Assembly: GCA_001596155.1 (NCBI GenBank)
Contig: CP014771.1
Coordinates: 682,001-746,000, forward strand
Direction: 5' to 3'
DNA: 64,000 nucleotides
Origin: Hymenobacter psoromatis
GTDB taxonomy: Bacteria; Bacteroidota; Bacteroidia; Cytophagales; Hymenobacteraceae
The notes below the pieces were generated by a model, which ran no database searches, was not told where the DNA came from, and worked only from the letters and a program-made list of their open reading frames with translations. The stretch's first letter is position 1. Each line of letters starts with the position of its first letter. Of this stretch, positions 55,090-63,624 are shown one piece after another. Made by a program: the position numbers and the translations under genes.

Positions 55090-55986
55090 CTACGCCCACT
55101 CCACGCCCTTGCGGAGCCAGGCTAGGGTAGTGGCCTCGGGGGTGCCGGGCTCGGGCGGGGCGGGGTTATAGCTCCAGCCGCAGCGGGGGGGTAGGCTCAT
55201 GAGGATGCTCTCGGTGCGGCCGCCGGTTTCGAGGCCGAAGCGGGTGCCGCGGTCGAAGGCCAGGTTGAATTCGGCGTAGCGGTTGCGGCGCAGCAGCTGC
55301 CAAGCTTCCTCGCGCTCGGCGAAAGGCAGGGCGTGATTTTCGCGCATCAGTTCGGTGAAGAAGGGGCCGAAAACCTCGGCCACGTCGCGCACGAAGGCGA
55401 ATAATTCTTCTACCGAGCCGTCCTGACCCACGGTGAGGCGGTCAAAGAAAATGCCGCCTACCCCCCTGGTTTCGTGGCGGTGGGGCAGGTAGAAGTAGTC
55501 GTCGGCCCAGCGCGTGAAGCGGGGGTAGTAGGTCGGGTTGTGTTTATCGCAGGCGGCCTTCAGGCGCTCGTGAAAGCGCCGGGCCTGGGCCTCGTCCACG
55601 TAAATGGGCGTCAAATCGATGCCGCCGCCGAACCACGCCTCGCCGTTGCCGGCCTCAAAATAGCGCACGTTCATGTGGATAATGGGCACGCGGGGGCTGC
55701 GCGGATGCAGCACCACGCTCACGCCGGTGGCGAAAAAGTGCGGGTCGGGCAGGTGCAGCTGCCGGGCGGCGGCGGGGCTCAGCTCGCCCTCCACTTCCGA
55801 AAACCCTACCCCCCCTTTTTCGAGGATAGCGCCGCCTTCGAGCACCCGCGAGTGGCCGCCGCCGCCACCGGGCCGCTGCCAGTCGTCTTGCCCAAAGCGG
55901 GCGGTGCCGCCGTCAGCGGCTTCGAGCTGGGCGCAGAGGCGGGTTTGAAAATCCTGGAGCCAGGCGGCAATATCGTGGCGGGACAT
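55090..55986 (-). CDS. hemF: Oxygen-dependent coproporphyrinogen III oxidase
   Basis: This 298-residue haem-biosynthesis enzyme decarboxylates coproporphyrinogen III. Motifs include VSVVLHPRSPRVPIIHMNVRYFE, WFGGGIDLTPIY, HRHETRGVGGIFFD and RYAEFNLAFDRGTRFGLETGGRTE (only parts quoted as seen). The ATG at 55986 is chosen because it begins MSRHDIAAWLQDF; a longer frame would read through the family B palindrome. The next gene on this strand (PAP2) starts directly after its stop. Confidence 0.96.
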   Translation of the reverse strand: MSRHDIAAWLQDFQTRLCAQLEAADGGTARFGQDDWQRPGGGGGHSRVLEGGAILEKGGVGFSEVEGELSPAAARQLHLPDPHFFATGVSVVLHPRSPRVPIIHMNVRYFEAGNGEAWFGGGIDLTPIYVDEAQARRFHERLKAACDKHNPTYYPRFTRWADDYFYLPHRHETRGVGGIFFDRLTVGQDGSVEELFAFVRDVAEVFGPFFTELMRENHALPFAEREEAWQLLRRNRYAEFNLAFDRGTRFGLETGGRTESILMSLPPRCGWSYNPAPPEPGTPEATTLAWLRKGVEWA

Positions 55987-56009
55987 AGAGAGTAGGAACT
56001 GAAAAATGC

Positions 56010-56127
56010 TTGTCAGTGCGCGCGCAACAAAGTGGAGCGCGGCAATCTTTCCTGCTTGTAGAGGATAAAAATCCGGGTAGTGAAGGAAGGATTGCCGCGC
56101 TCCACTTCGTTGCGCGCGCACTGACAA
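56010..56127. repeat. Long inverted repeat (family B) between divergent genes
   Basis: The 44-base arms at 56010-56053 and 56084-56127 differ at two or three positions. The core has GTGCGCGCGCAAC where the other copies have CCTTGCGAGCGCAAC. It lies in the divergent hemF / E1 promoter region, so a pure terminator role is unlikely for this copy. Confidence 0.93.
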
Positions 56128-56211
56128 ATGCTCCTGCACTACCAAGATTCCCCGCAAAGGTCGGGCTACGGCGTAATTTTACCATTCCCACTGGCTCTCC
56201 CTACCCTGCCC

Positions 56212-58383
56212 ATGCCCGCTGATGCCCCCGCCGCCCCCAACGCGGCTACTCCGGCCGTTCCCGAAACCAACCTGCTCGCCCGCGCCTACCTGCTCATGCA
56301 CACGGCCGCCGAAATGGCGGCCCTCTACGAAGCCCAGAAAACCGTGGCCGCCCGCTACGTGCACGCCACTGCCCGCGGCCACGAGGCCGTGCAGCTGGCG
56401 GCCGCTTTTCTGCTCACCGAGCACGACTACGCTACCCCCTACTACCGCGACGACGCCCTGCTGCTGGGCCTGGGCCTGCGCCCCTACGAGCTGATGCTCC
56501 AGCTACTGGCCAAGCGCGACGACCCCTTCAGCGGCGGCCGCACTTACTACAGCCATCCCAGCCTGCGGCGGCCGGGCATGCCCGTTATTCCGCACCAAAG
56601 CTCAGCCACGGGCATGCAGGCCATCCCGGCCACCGGCATGGCGCAGGCTATTAAGTATTTGGAGTTAATGAAGTTAAGAGTTAAGAGTGAAAAGTTAAAA
56701 GAACAGCAAGCGCCAAGCGGAGCCAATGTCACAGCTCTTAACTCTCAACTCTCAACTCTTAACTCCAACCCCCTGGTGCTCTGCTCTATCGGCGACGGGG
56801 CCATGACCGAAGGCGAGGTGAGCGAGGCCCTGCAAATGGCCGTGCTGCACCAGCTGCCTATCGTGTACCTGGTGCAGGACAACGACTGGGGCATCTCGGC
56901 CACGGGCAAGGAAATGCGGGCGATGGATGCCTACGAGTTTGCCGCCGGCTTTCCCGGCCTGCACCGGGTGCGGGTCGATGGGGCCGACGTGGTGTCGTCG
57001 TACATCGGTCTGCACGAGGCATTTGCGCACGTGCGCCAGCGGCGCGGGCCGGCGCTGGTGCACGCCAAGTGCCCGCTGCTGGGCCACCACACCAGCGGCG
57101 TGCGCCGCGAGTGGTACCGCGGCGACAATCTCCCCGAACATCAGCTCAACGACCCGCTGCCGCGCCTGCACCGCCGCCTGCGCCACACCGGCGCCAGCGA
57201 AGCCGACCTGGCCGCCCTGGTGGAGCAGGCCCGCGCCACCGTGGCCGCCGACTGGGCCGCCGCCCTCGCCGCGCCCGACCCCGACCCCGCCACCTTCGCC
57301 GACCACGAGTTTGCGCCGCCCGCCGTGACCGAAGAAGCCGGCGAGCGTACCCCCGCCGGGGCCGAAAAAGTGCTGATGGTGGACGCCGCCCTGCACGCCG
57401 TGGACGACATTCTACGCGAGTTTCCCGAAGCCTTGTTCTATGGCCAGGACGTGGGCGGCGAACTGGGCGGCGTATTCCGCGAAGCCGCGCTGCTGGCCAA
57501 AAAGTATGGCGACCGGCGCGTGTTCAACACGCCCATTCAGGAGGCGTATATTGTGGGCAGTACGGCGGGCATGGCGGCCGTGGGCGCGCGGCCCATCGTC
57601 GAGATTCAGTTTGCCGACTACATCTGGCCGGCGCTCAACCAGCTGGTCGAGGAACTGTCCAAATCGTGCTACCTGAGCATGGGCAAGTTTCCGGTGCCGG
57701 CACTCATTCGGGTGCCGGTGGGGGCCTACGGCGGGGGCGGGCCCTACCACTCGGGCTCCATCGAAAGCACGCTGCTCACCATCCGGGGCATCAAGGTGGT
57801 GTATCCCAGCAACGCGGCTGATATGAAGGGGCTGATGCGCGCCGCGTTTCTGGACCCCAACCCGGTCATTATGCTGGAGCACAAAGGCTTGTACTGGAGC
57901 AAAGTGCCCGGCACCGAAGACGCCAAAACCGTGGAGCCGGCCGCCGGCTACGTCATTCCGCTGGGCCTATCCGCCGTAGCCCAGGCCGCCGACGCCGAGG
58001 CCCTGCGCCGGGGTAGCACCTGCGTGGTCATCACCTACGGCATGGGCGTGCATTGGGCCCGCACCGCTAGCCGCGCCTACCCCGGCCGCGTGGAAGTACT
58101 CGACCTGCGCACCCTCAACCCGCTCGACTGGGACGGCGTGCGGGCCGCCGTGCGCCGCCACGGTAAAATCCTGGTGCTCACCGAAGAACCCCTGCTCAAC
58201 TCGTTCGCCGAAAGCCTGGCCGGCCGCATTCAAACTCACTGCTTCCTGGAGCTCGATGCGCCCGTGCGCACCCTGGGCGCCGCCAACCTGCCCGCCATTC
58301 CGCTCAACGTGGAGCTGGAAAAGCAGATGCTGCCCAGCGCCGAAAAAGTAGGGGTAGTGCTGGGTGAGCTGCTGGCTTATTAG
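56212..58383 (+). CDS. 2-oxoacid dehydrogenase E1, alpha-beta fusion (branched-chain type), with in-frame palindrome insertion
   Basis: This 723-residue thiamine-diphosphate enzyme fuses E1-alpha (residues 1 to about 370) and E1-beta (about 385-723), as in Bacteroidota branched-chain 2-oxoacid dehydrogenases. It has the ThDP motif GDGAMTEGEVSEALQMAV with DNDWGIS; in the beta half it has FYGQDVGGELGGVF, GAYGGGGPYHSGSIE and a transketolase C-terminal domain (VLTEEPLLNSFAESLAG). Residues about 151-185 are encoded by a family E inverted repeat lying in a loop just before the ThDP motif; homologues have a short ordinary linker there. The ATG at 56212 is preferred. Confidence 0.92.
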   Translation: MPADAPAAPNAATPAVPETNLLARAYLLMHTAAEMAALYEAQKTVAARYVHATARGHEAVQLAAAFLLTEHDYATPYYRDDALLLGLGLRPYELMLQLLAKRDDPFSGGRTYYSHPSLRRPGMPVIPHQSSATGMQAIPATGMAQAIKYLELMKLRVKSEKLKEQQAPSGANVTALNSQLSTLNSNPLVLCSIGDGAMTEGEVSEALQMAVLHQLPIVYLVQDNDWGISATGKEMRAMDAYEFAAGFPGLHRVRVDGADVVSSYIGLHEAFAHVRQRRGPALVHAKCPLLGHHTSGVRREWYRGDNLPEHQLNDPLPRLHRRLRHTGASEADLAALVEQARATVAADWAAALAAPDPDPATFADHEFAPPAVTEEAGERTPAGAEKVLMVDAALHAVDDILREFPEALFYGQDVGGELGGVFREAALLAKKYGDRRVFNTPIQEAYIVGSTAGMAAVGARPIVEIQFADYIWPALNQLVEELSKSCYLSMGKFPVPALIRVPVGAYGGGGPYHSGSIESTLLTIRGIKVVYPSNAADMKGLMRAAFLDPNPVIMLEHKGLYWSKVPGTEDAKTVEPAAGYVIPLGLSAVAQAADAEALRRGSTCVVITYGMGVHWARTASRAYPGRVEVLDLRTLNPLDWDGVRAAVRRHGKILVLTEEPLLNSFAESLAGRIQTHCFLELDAPVRTLGAANLPAIPLNVELEKQMLPSAEKVGVVLGELLAY
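56661..56766. repeat. Family E inverted repeat inside the E1 coding sequence
   Basis: The left part GGAGTTAATGAAGTTAAGAG (from 56661) mirrors the right part CTCTCAACTCTTAACTCC (ending 56766). The element keeps the frame open and encodes LMKLRVKSEKLKEQQ, then TALNSQLSTLNSN. It is the same sequence type as the intergenic repeat at 12961-13032. Confidence 0.92.
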
Positions 58384-58404
58384 AAATAGAGGTTACAAAA
58401 TAAT

Positions 58405-58616
58405 GTCATGCTCATCTGGCGTCCGCTTGTCGAAGCATCTCGCTCGCGTAACTAACTCCAAACGTTAGAATTACTTACTGCTGTTACGTAGCGGGGAGTA
58501 GCGCGAACTACAAAGTTCGCGCTACTCCCCGTTTCCATCTCGAACAAGGGAGTGCGTAACAGCAGTTACTTACGCGAGCGAGATGCTTCGACAAGCGGAC
58601 GCCAGATGAGCATGAC
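58405..58616. repeat. Family A inverted repeat with a family C palindrome nested in its loop
   Basis: The outer 47-base arms 58405-58451 and 58570-58616 are exact reverse complements (GTCATGCTCATCTGGCGTCC onward). Inside, CTGCTGTTACG (58478-58488) pairs with CGTAACAGCAG (58555-58565). Within that, 17-base arms 58493-58509 and 58514-58530 (GGGGAGTAGCGCGAACT) form a perfect tight hairpin. It lies between convergent genes. Confidence 0.95.
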
Positions 58617-58638
58617 GTTCTTTTTAGCCCTACCGCCC

Positions 58639-61500
58639 TTAAAACGGATAACCCAGGCCCACGTTGATAACCGTTTGGTTGGTGGTTTGGCGCAGGGCAT
58701 TGTCGATGCGCCACGGCTGCTCGTTGGTGGGGTCATAGACCTTAGTGGCAATGTCGAAGCGCAGGATGAGGAAGGTAAAATCCATGCGAATGCCAAAGCC
58801 CGAGGCCACCGCAAACTGCTTGTAGAAGCGGTCAACCAGAAACTCAGCGCCCGGCCGGTTGGTATCGGGCTGCAAGGTCCAGACGTTGCCAAAGTCCGTA
58901 AATAGCGCGCCTTTAATAAAAGAATATACCGGGAATCGGTATTCCACCGAGCCTTCGAGCAGCACCTCGCCCGGCTGCTCGGTGTAGTAGTCGCGGGTGC
59001 CGTTGGGCAGGCGCGTGGCGTAGGAGCCGGTGCCGAGGCGGCGCGGGCTCCAGGCCCGCACGCTGTTGGAGCCGCCCACGAAAAAGTATTTATCGTAGGG
59101 CAAAATATAGCGGTCCACGGTGCCGTGGCCGTGTTCGCCGGTGGTGTCGGGGGTAGTGGTGAGGGCGTGAGCCAAGCCGCCGTTGAGGCGCCAGGCCAGG
59201 TAGGTTTGGGGCGAAAGCTTGTAGTAGCGCCGGTAATCGACCGATATTTTGGCAAAGTTGTACACCGAAAGATTGGTCTTCATGAACCAGTCGGTGTTGC
59301 GGTACGCGCCCCGCGTGAGACCTCCCAGCTCGACAAACAGCCGCAGAAAGCGGGCGTTGCGCGTCTGGTTGAGGTCATTGGAATTATATAGTGAGGTGAA
59401 GCTGAAGCTCGGCTCGTAGATGGGCCGAAACGAGCGGTAGAGCGGGCTGCCCTGAAAAATGCGCAGGCTGTCGAGGCGCTTCTGGTAAAACTCGCTGGTG
59501 TAGGGCGTGCTGACAATGCCCAGGTCAACGGGCGTGAAGATATACTGCTGGTAGGTAGAGGTTTGCCACAGGTAATCGAACGTAAACTCGGTGTTGCTGC
59601 GGGTGTAGTAAGGCGAAGAAGTGTAGGTGGTGGAGAGCGCAAACCGGGTGCGCGGCTGGTCATTCACCAGAAAATTACCGAGGTGAAACGGCACCAGAAA
59701 CTGGGGCACCACCAGCGCCGCCGTGGCCCCATACTGCACCGTGTACACGGCGTCGGTCGTGTTGTTGTCGCCGATGCGGGCCAGCTGGCCTTCCAGGCCG
59801 GCGCGGGCGCTCAGCTCCAGCACTTCGGCCCCGCCAAACGGGTTGCGCCACTTCAGGCGCAGGTTGCCAAACGGCCCCACTTTGGTAGCCACGTAGGTGC
59901 CGCCAAACTCGGCCGTCTCGGAAAAGCGCGGGCTGGGCGACGTCGTGATAATGGCGTCGAGGTAGCCCGGCGCGGAGGGGGTAGGGCTGCGCGGGGGCGC
60001 GGTGGGCGTAAGCTGCCGGCTGCTGTCGGCGGCCGGTGCCTCGCCGCCGGCCGGGTCAGCCACCTTGCGGTAGCTCAGGGTATTAAACCGATACATATCC
60101 AGGCTCGACAGCTGGCGCTGGGTGCGCTGGGTGCGGGTAAGGTTGTAGAGCTGGTTGGGGCGCACGGCTATTTGCCGGGCCAGAATGCTGGGGCTGATGA
60201 CCGCCGGGCCCCGGCTCAGAAACAGCACCGAGTCCTGGCGCAGCGTGTCGCGCGGCATCAGGGCGCGGCCCGTGCGCCGCAGCTGCCGGGCCGCGAGGGT
60301 ATCGGCCACGGCGGCCGGCGTCACGCCCGCCGGCATGGCCGCCGTGGAGATGCGGCCGGTGCCGGTAGTCGTTTGGCCGGGTAGGGCAGTGGTGTCGGCG
60401 GCCGCCGCCTGGCGCAGCCCGCGCCGACCGCGCCGGGTCGTGTCGCCCGAGGCCAGCCGCAGCGCCCGCGCCTGGCTCACGTCGCTGATTACCAACACGT
60501 CGCGCAGCCGGTAGGCGCGGTGGCCACCGGGCGGGCTGGCTATTTGCAGGCGCAGCCGCACCTGGTTTTTCTCGAAGCTCGTATCCGCCTCCAGGGTAAT
60601 ATATTGGGCCCGAAAATCGTAGTAGCCCGAGTTCTTGAGCAGCGTTTCGAGGCGCTGGCGCTCCTGGCCAATAATGTCCTCGTTGTAGGCAGCGCCCACG
60701 TGCAGCAGGGTAGCGGCCTGCGCCCGGCGCACCACTTGGGCCACGCCCGAATCGGGGATGCTGCGCGTGAGGCGGCTCAGCGTAAACTCGTGGCCTTCTT
60801 TTACTTCGTACGTCACGGTTACCAGCCGGTGCAGCCGCTCGCCGGCCGAGTCGCGCAGCGGCACGGGGCGCACGGGCTTGCGCAGGCCCACCGCGCGCAG
60901 GGCGCTGGCAACGAAGCTGGGCTTGGAGCGGGCCGAGTCGGTGTAGCGCACGTGCGCCCGGAAATAGCCCTGCGAACGCAGGTAGGTGGTGAGCTGGTCC
61001 ACGGTGCGCTGGCTCAGGGTAGGGTCGTAGATAACGGGCGGCTCGCCCAGGCGCATAAGGGAGTTGCCTTTTTCAAGGGCCGTGCGCTTGCGGGCCAGGC
61101 GGCGGTCGCGGCGGGCCAGCAGCTTGCCGGTGCGCGCCGAGTCGCCCTGGGCGCTGGCCAGCTCGCCGGCATACTTGCGCTTGATGCCCGAAATCTTGCG
61201 CTCGATGCGCGTCGAGTCGTAAAACGAATGCCCGAACTGGTAGATGGCCAGCTTGGGAATGGGAATGGTGCGGTTGGGCTTTTGCTGCACCAGCGTCAGC
61301 ATGCGTTCCTGCTGGGCGGTGCTCAGGCCCTCGCTTTCCACCGCTATTTTGGTGAGCAGGCGCTGCTTGGGCCCCAGCAGCCGCAGCGGCGAGCAGCCCA
61401 CGGCCAGCAGCAGGGCAGCCAGGCCCAGCAGCAGCCAGGCCCCCAGGCGATTCAGACCGAGGCGCGCCCGGTCGTTACTTTGTCTTTCTAATGGTTTCAA
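58639..61500 (-). CDS. tamL: TamL-like lipidated Omp85 assembly protein
   Basis: This 953-residue protein has an N-terminal lipoprotein signal (lipobox AVGC), POTRA-like repeats over about residues 45-330 (FRAHVRYTDSARSKPSF and similar), a low-complexity insert, and a C-terminal Omp85 barrel with FVGGSNSVRAWSPRRLGTGS as the lid-loop motif and a final strand ending VGLGYPF. Lipidated TamA homologues (TamL) are known in Bacteroidota, where they assist outer-membrane protein assembly. The only upstream start is TTG at 61500, which overlaps the divergent methyltransferase gene by 10 bases. Confidence 0.88.
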   Translation of the reverse strand: MKPLERQSNDRARLGLNRLGAWLLLGLAALLLAVGCSPLRLLGPKQRLLTKIAVESEGLSTAQQERMLTLVQQKPNRTIPIPKLAIYQFGHSFYDSTRIERKISGIKRKYAGELASAQGDSARTGKLLARRDRRLARKRTALEKGNSLMRLGEPPVIYDPTLSQRTVDQLTTYLRSQGYFRAHVRYTDSARSKPSFVASALRAVGLRKPVRPVPLRDSAGERLHRLVTVTYEVKEGHEFTLSRLTRSIPDSGVAQVVRRAQAATLLHVGAAYNEDIIGQERQRLETLLKNSGYYDFRAQYITLEADTSFEKNQVRLRLQIASPPGGHRAYRLRDVLVISDVSQARALRLASGDTTRRGRRGLRQAAAADTTALPGQTTTGTGRISTAAMPAGVTPAAVADTLAARQLRRTGRALMPRDTLRQDSVLFLSRGPAVISPSILARQIAVRPNQLYNLTRTQRTQRQLSSLDMYRFNTLSYRKVADPAGGEAPAADSSRQLTPTAPPRSPTPSAPGYLDAIITTSPSPRFSETAEFGGTYVATKVGPFGNLRLKWRNPFGGAEVLELSARAGLEGQLARIGDNNTTDAVYTVQYGATAALVVPQFLVPFHLGNFLVNDQPRTRFALSTTYTSSPYYTRSNTEFTFDYLWQTSTYQQYIFTPVDLGIVSTPYTSEFYQKRLDSLRIFQGSPLYRSFRPIYEPSFSFTSLYNSNDLNQTRNARFLRLFVELGGLTRGAYRNTDWFMKTNLSVYNFAKISVDYRRYYKLSPQTYLAWRLNGGLAHALTTTPDTTGEHGHGTVDRYILPYDKYFFVGGSNSVRAWSPRRLGTGSYATRLPNGTRDYYTEQPGEVLLEGSVEYRFPVYSFIKGALFTDFGNVWTLQPDTNRPGAEFLVDRFYKQFAVASGFGIRMDFTFLILRFDIATKVYDPTNEQPWRIDNALRQTTNQTVINVGLGYPF

Positions 61501-62246
61501 AAGCTCTCGCCAAATACGTTCGGTCGCTGCATCAGCGCAAATATCGGCAGCGGCACGCCGCCTTTCTGGTCGAAGGTGCCAAAAGCGTGCTAGAACTGCT
61601 CGCCTCGGGCCTCGAAGTGGAGCACTTGCTCGCTACCCCCGCCTTCGCCGAGCACCTGCCCGCCGCCCCCGCCTGCCCGTTGCACCTGGCCACCGAAGAC
61701 GAGCTGACCCAGCTCGGCACCCTCCAGACTAACGCCGCCGCGCTGGCCGTAGTACGCCGCCCGCCCGTGCCGGCCCTACCCCCCCAGCTGCCCGCCACCC
61801 GCCTCGTGCTGGCCCTCGACAACGTGGCCGACCCCGGCAACCTCGGCACCCTCTGGCGCCTGGCCGACTGGTACGGCCTGCCCGGCCTGGTCCTGTCCAA
61901 GAATTGCGCCGACCCCTTCAACCCCAAAGCCGTAGCCGCCAGCATGGGTGCCTTCGGCCGGGTGCCCGTGTGGGCCGACGTGGACCTGCCCGCCTGGCTG
62001 CAAGCTTTACCCGAGGGGGTAGGGGTCTTTGGTGCTGACCTAGAAGGTGATAACGTGCACAAGCTGCACCTGCGCCCGGCCGGCGTGCTGATGATGGGCA
62101 GCGAGAGCCACGGCCTCAGCCCGGCCGTGGCCGCGCGGCTCACCAGCCGCCTGCACATCCCGCACGGGCGGGGGGGTAGGGCCGAAAGTCTAAACGTGGC
62201 CGTGTCAGCCGCCATTCTGCTGGATAACTTTTTCCGCAACGAGTAG
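61491..62246 (+). CDS. SpoU/TrmH-family RNA 2'-O-methyltransferase
   Basis: This 251-residue SPOUT enzyme has an N-terminal substrate-binding domain (KYRQRHAAFLVEGAKSVLEL) and a knotted C-terminal domain with LDNVADPGNLGTLWRLADW, PKAVAASMGA, LMMGSESHGLS and AESLNVAVSAAI. Ribosomal or tRNA methylation is expected; the target is unclear. Its ATG (61491) overlaps the divergent tamL start region. Its TAG stop is supplied by the family C palindrome that follows. Confidence 0.94.
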   Translation: MVSKALAKYVRSLHQRKYRQRHAAFLVEGAKSVLELLASGLEVEHLLATPAFAEHLPAAPACPLHLATEDELTQLGTLQTNAAALAVVRRPPVPALPPQLPATRLVLALDNVADPGNLGTLWRLADWYGLPGLVLSKNCADPFNPKAVAASMGAFGRVPVWADVDLPAWLQALPEGVGVFGADLEGDNVHKLHLRPAGVLMMGSESHGLSPAVAARLTSRLHIPHGRGGRAESLNVAVSAAILLDNFFRNE

Positions 62247-62390
62247 CGCGAAGTTTTGCCGTAGCGCGAAGTTTCCACTTCGTGCGCGAGCGTCAGCGAG
62301 CAGGGTCGTTCGCACCGCGTGGTGCCGCCTGCTCGCTATCGCTCGCGCACGAAGTGGAAACTTCGCGCTACGGCAAAACTTCGCGCTACT
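62242..62390. repeat. Perfect inverted repeat (family C) supplying both stop codons of convergent genes
   Basis: The 51-base arms 62242-62292 and 62340-62390 are exact reverse complements. Each arm contains the unit GTAGCGCGAAGTTT twice in tandem. The left arm gives the methyltransferase stop (62244-62246) and the right arm gives the stop of the minus-strand barrel gene (62386-62388). Confidence 0.96.
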
Positions 62391-63522
62391 GGAGCAGGCG
62401 CAGGCCGAAGCTCAGCGTTTGGGCCTGGATGCCCTGGCCGTCGCGGAAGAGGGGATTGAGATTATACTTGGCAAAGAAAGTCAGTGACTTAAAGCCGATG
62501 ATGCCTTGCAGGCCACACTGCCAGTCGTTGAGGTTATACGAGCCGTAGTCCTTGTCCTTGTAGCTCGTGCCTTCTTCATAATATTTGAGCTTGGTCCAGC
62601 TGGCCAGGCGGTAGCCCACGAAGCCACCCGCGCCCAGGTGAAAGTGGCTGTTGCCGTGCGTGTTGAGTTGCAGCATCAGCGGCACGGTGAGGGTAGAGGT
62701 CGCCAGCTTGGTTTTCTGGTACTGCCGGCTGCTGGTTTCGGGCACCACGCTGGTCAAACCATTCTGGCTCACCCACTTTTGATTGCCTTCGAGCATGTAG
62801 TTGTTAAACGCAAACTCGGGGCCGACCATCAGGTAGAGCGGGCTGCGCCGTGCGCCCAGCCGCTGCTTGAAATTGAAGCCGAGATTGACGTAGCGCGAGC
62901 CGCCCGTGCGCAGGTCGAGCGGCGAGGTAGGTGCCTGCCCGGCCGGCGTCACGCGGTCGATATGATTGTTAACGAGCGCATTAAGCCCCAGGTCAAATAT
63001 AAAGTCCGTCGAAGACGACTTGCGGTCGTTGCGCGCCTCCCGCATCGAGTCGCGCTCGGCCTGGCTGCCGCCGCCGATGGTAATATTTACCTTCCGGGAC
63101 CGCTTGCTGCCCGAATCGGCAGTTTTCTCCTTATCCAGCAGCACTTCCACCCGGTTGCTGGAGCCACGGCCCGTACCGCCCGCCTTGTGGGTCGTGATGC
63201 GGATTTCCTGGGGCAGGCTCTGGCCGGGCTGGTCCTGGTTGGGGTGAAAGACGGTGGTCAGGCGCTCGGTATCAGCTACTTTGGCCGCCGCGTCGGCTCG
63301 CTGAATGTAGCCGCCCAGCCGCGCCACCAGCGAGTCGAGGTGGTACTGCGGCAACTGGCGCAGCTGCTGGGCATCGCGCACCACCAGCGTCATCACCGCC
63401 TTGTTGGGCAGGCGCACCACAATGGTATCGGTGGGGGTAGGGGCCAGATTACCAGCCCGCGAAGTGAAAGTGGAGGCCACCAGCAGCGCCCCAAAAGCAG
63501 CAGAAAAAAGGATAGATTTCAT
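62386..63522 (-). CDS. Outer-membrane beta-barrel protein with periplasmic N-terminal region
   Basis: This 378-residue protein has a signal peptide (ASTFTSRAG), a region of about 150 residues rich in Arg, Asp and Ser (ERDSMREARNDRKSSSTD), and a C-terminal barrel-like domain (YVNLGFNFKQRLG, LYLMVGPEFAFNNYML, a final strand TLSFGLRLLQ). It resembles PorT-like barrel families. The ATG at 63522 starts the signal. The upstream gene at 63625 reads the same way, about 100 bases away, and is likely co-transcribed. Confidence 0.78.
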   Translation of the reverse strand: MKSILFSAAFGALLVASTFTSRAGNLAPTPTDTIVVRLPNKAVMTLVVRDAQQLRQLPQYHLDSLVARLGGYIQRADAAAKVADTERLTTVFHPNQDQPGQSLPQEIRITTHKAGGTGRGSSNRVEVLLDKEKTADSGSKRSRKVNITIGGGSQAERDSMREARNDRKSSSTDFIFDLGLNALVNNHIDRVTPAGQAPTSPLDLRTGGSRYVNLGFNFKQRLGARRSPLYLMVGPEFAFNNYMLEGNQKWVSQNGLTSVVPETSSRQYQKTKLATSTLTVPLMLQLNTHGNSHFHLGAGGFVGYRLASWTKLKYYEEGTSYKDKDYGSYNLNDWQCGLQGIIGFKSLTFFAKYNLNPLFRDGQGIQAQTLSFGLRLLQ

Positions 63523-63624
63523 GAGTGAAAAGACGTTGAGAAAGACGTTGAATAAAGGCTGTGAAAAGAAAGTCCGACCCAAAAAGGAGCAGAAAAAAAG
63601 TAAATAAGTGCGCTGGCTGGCGCG

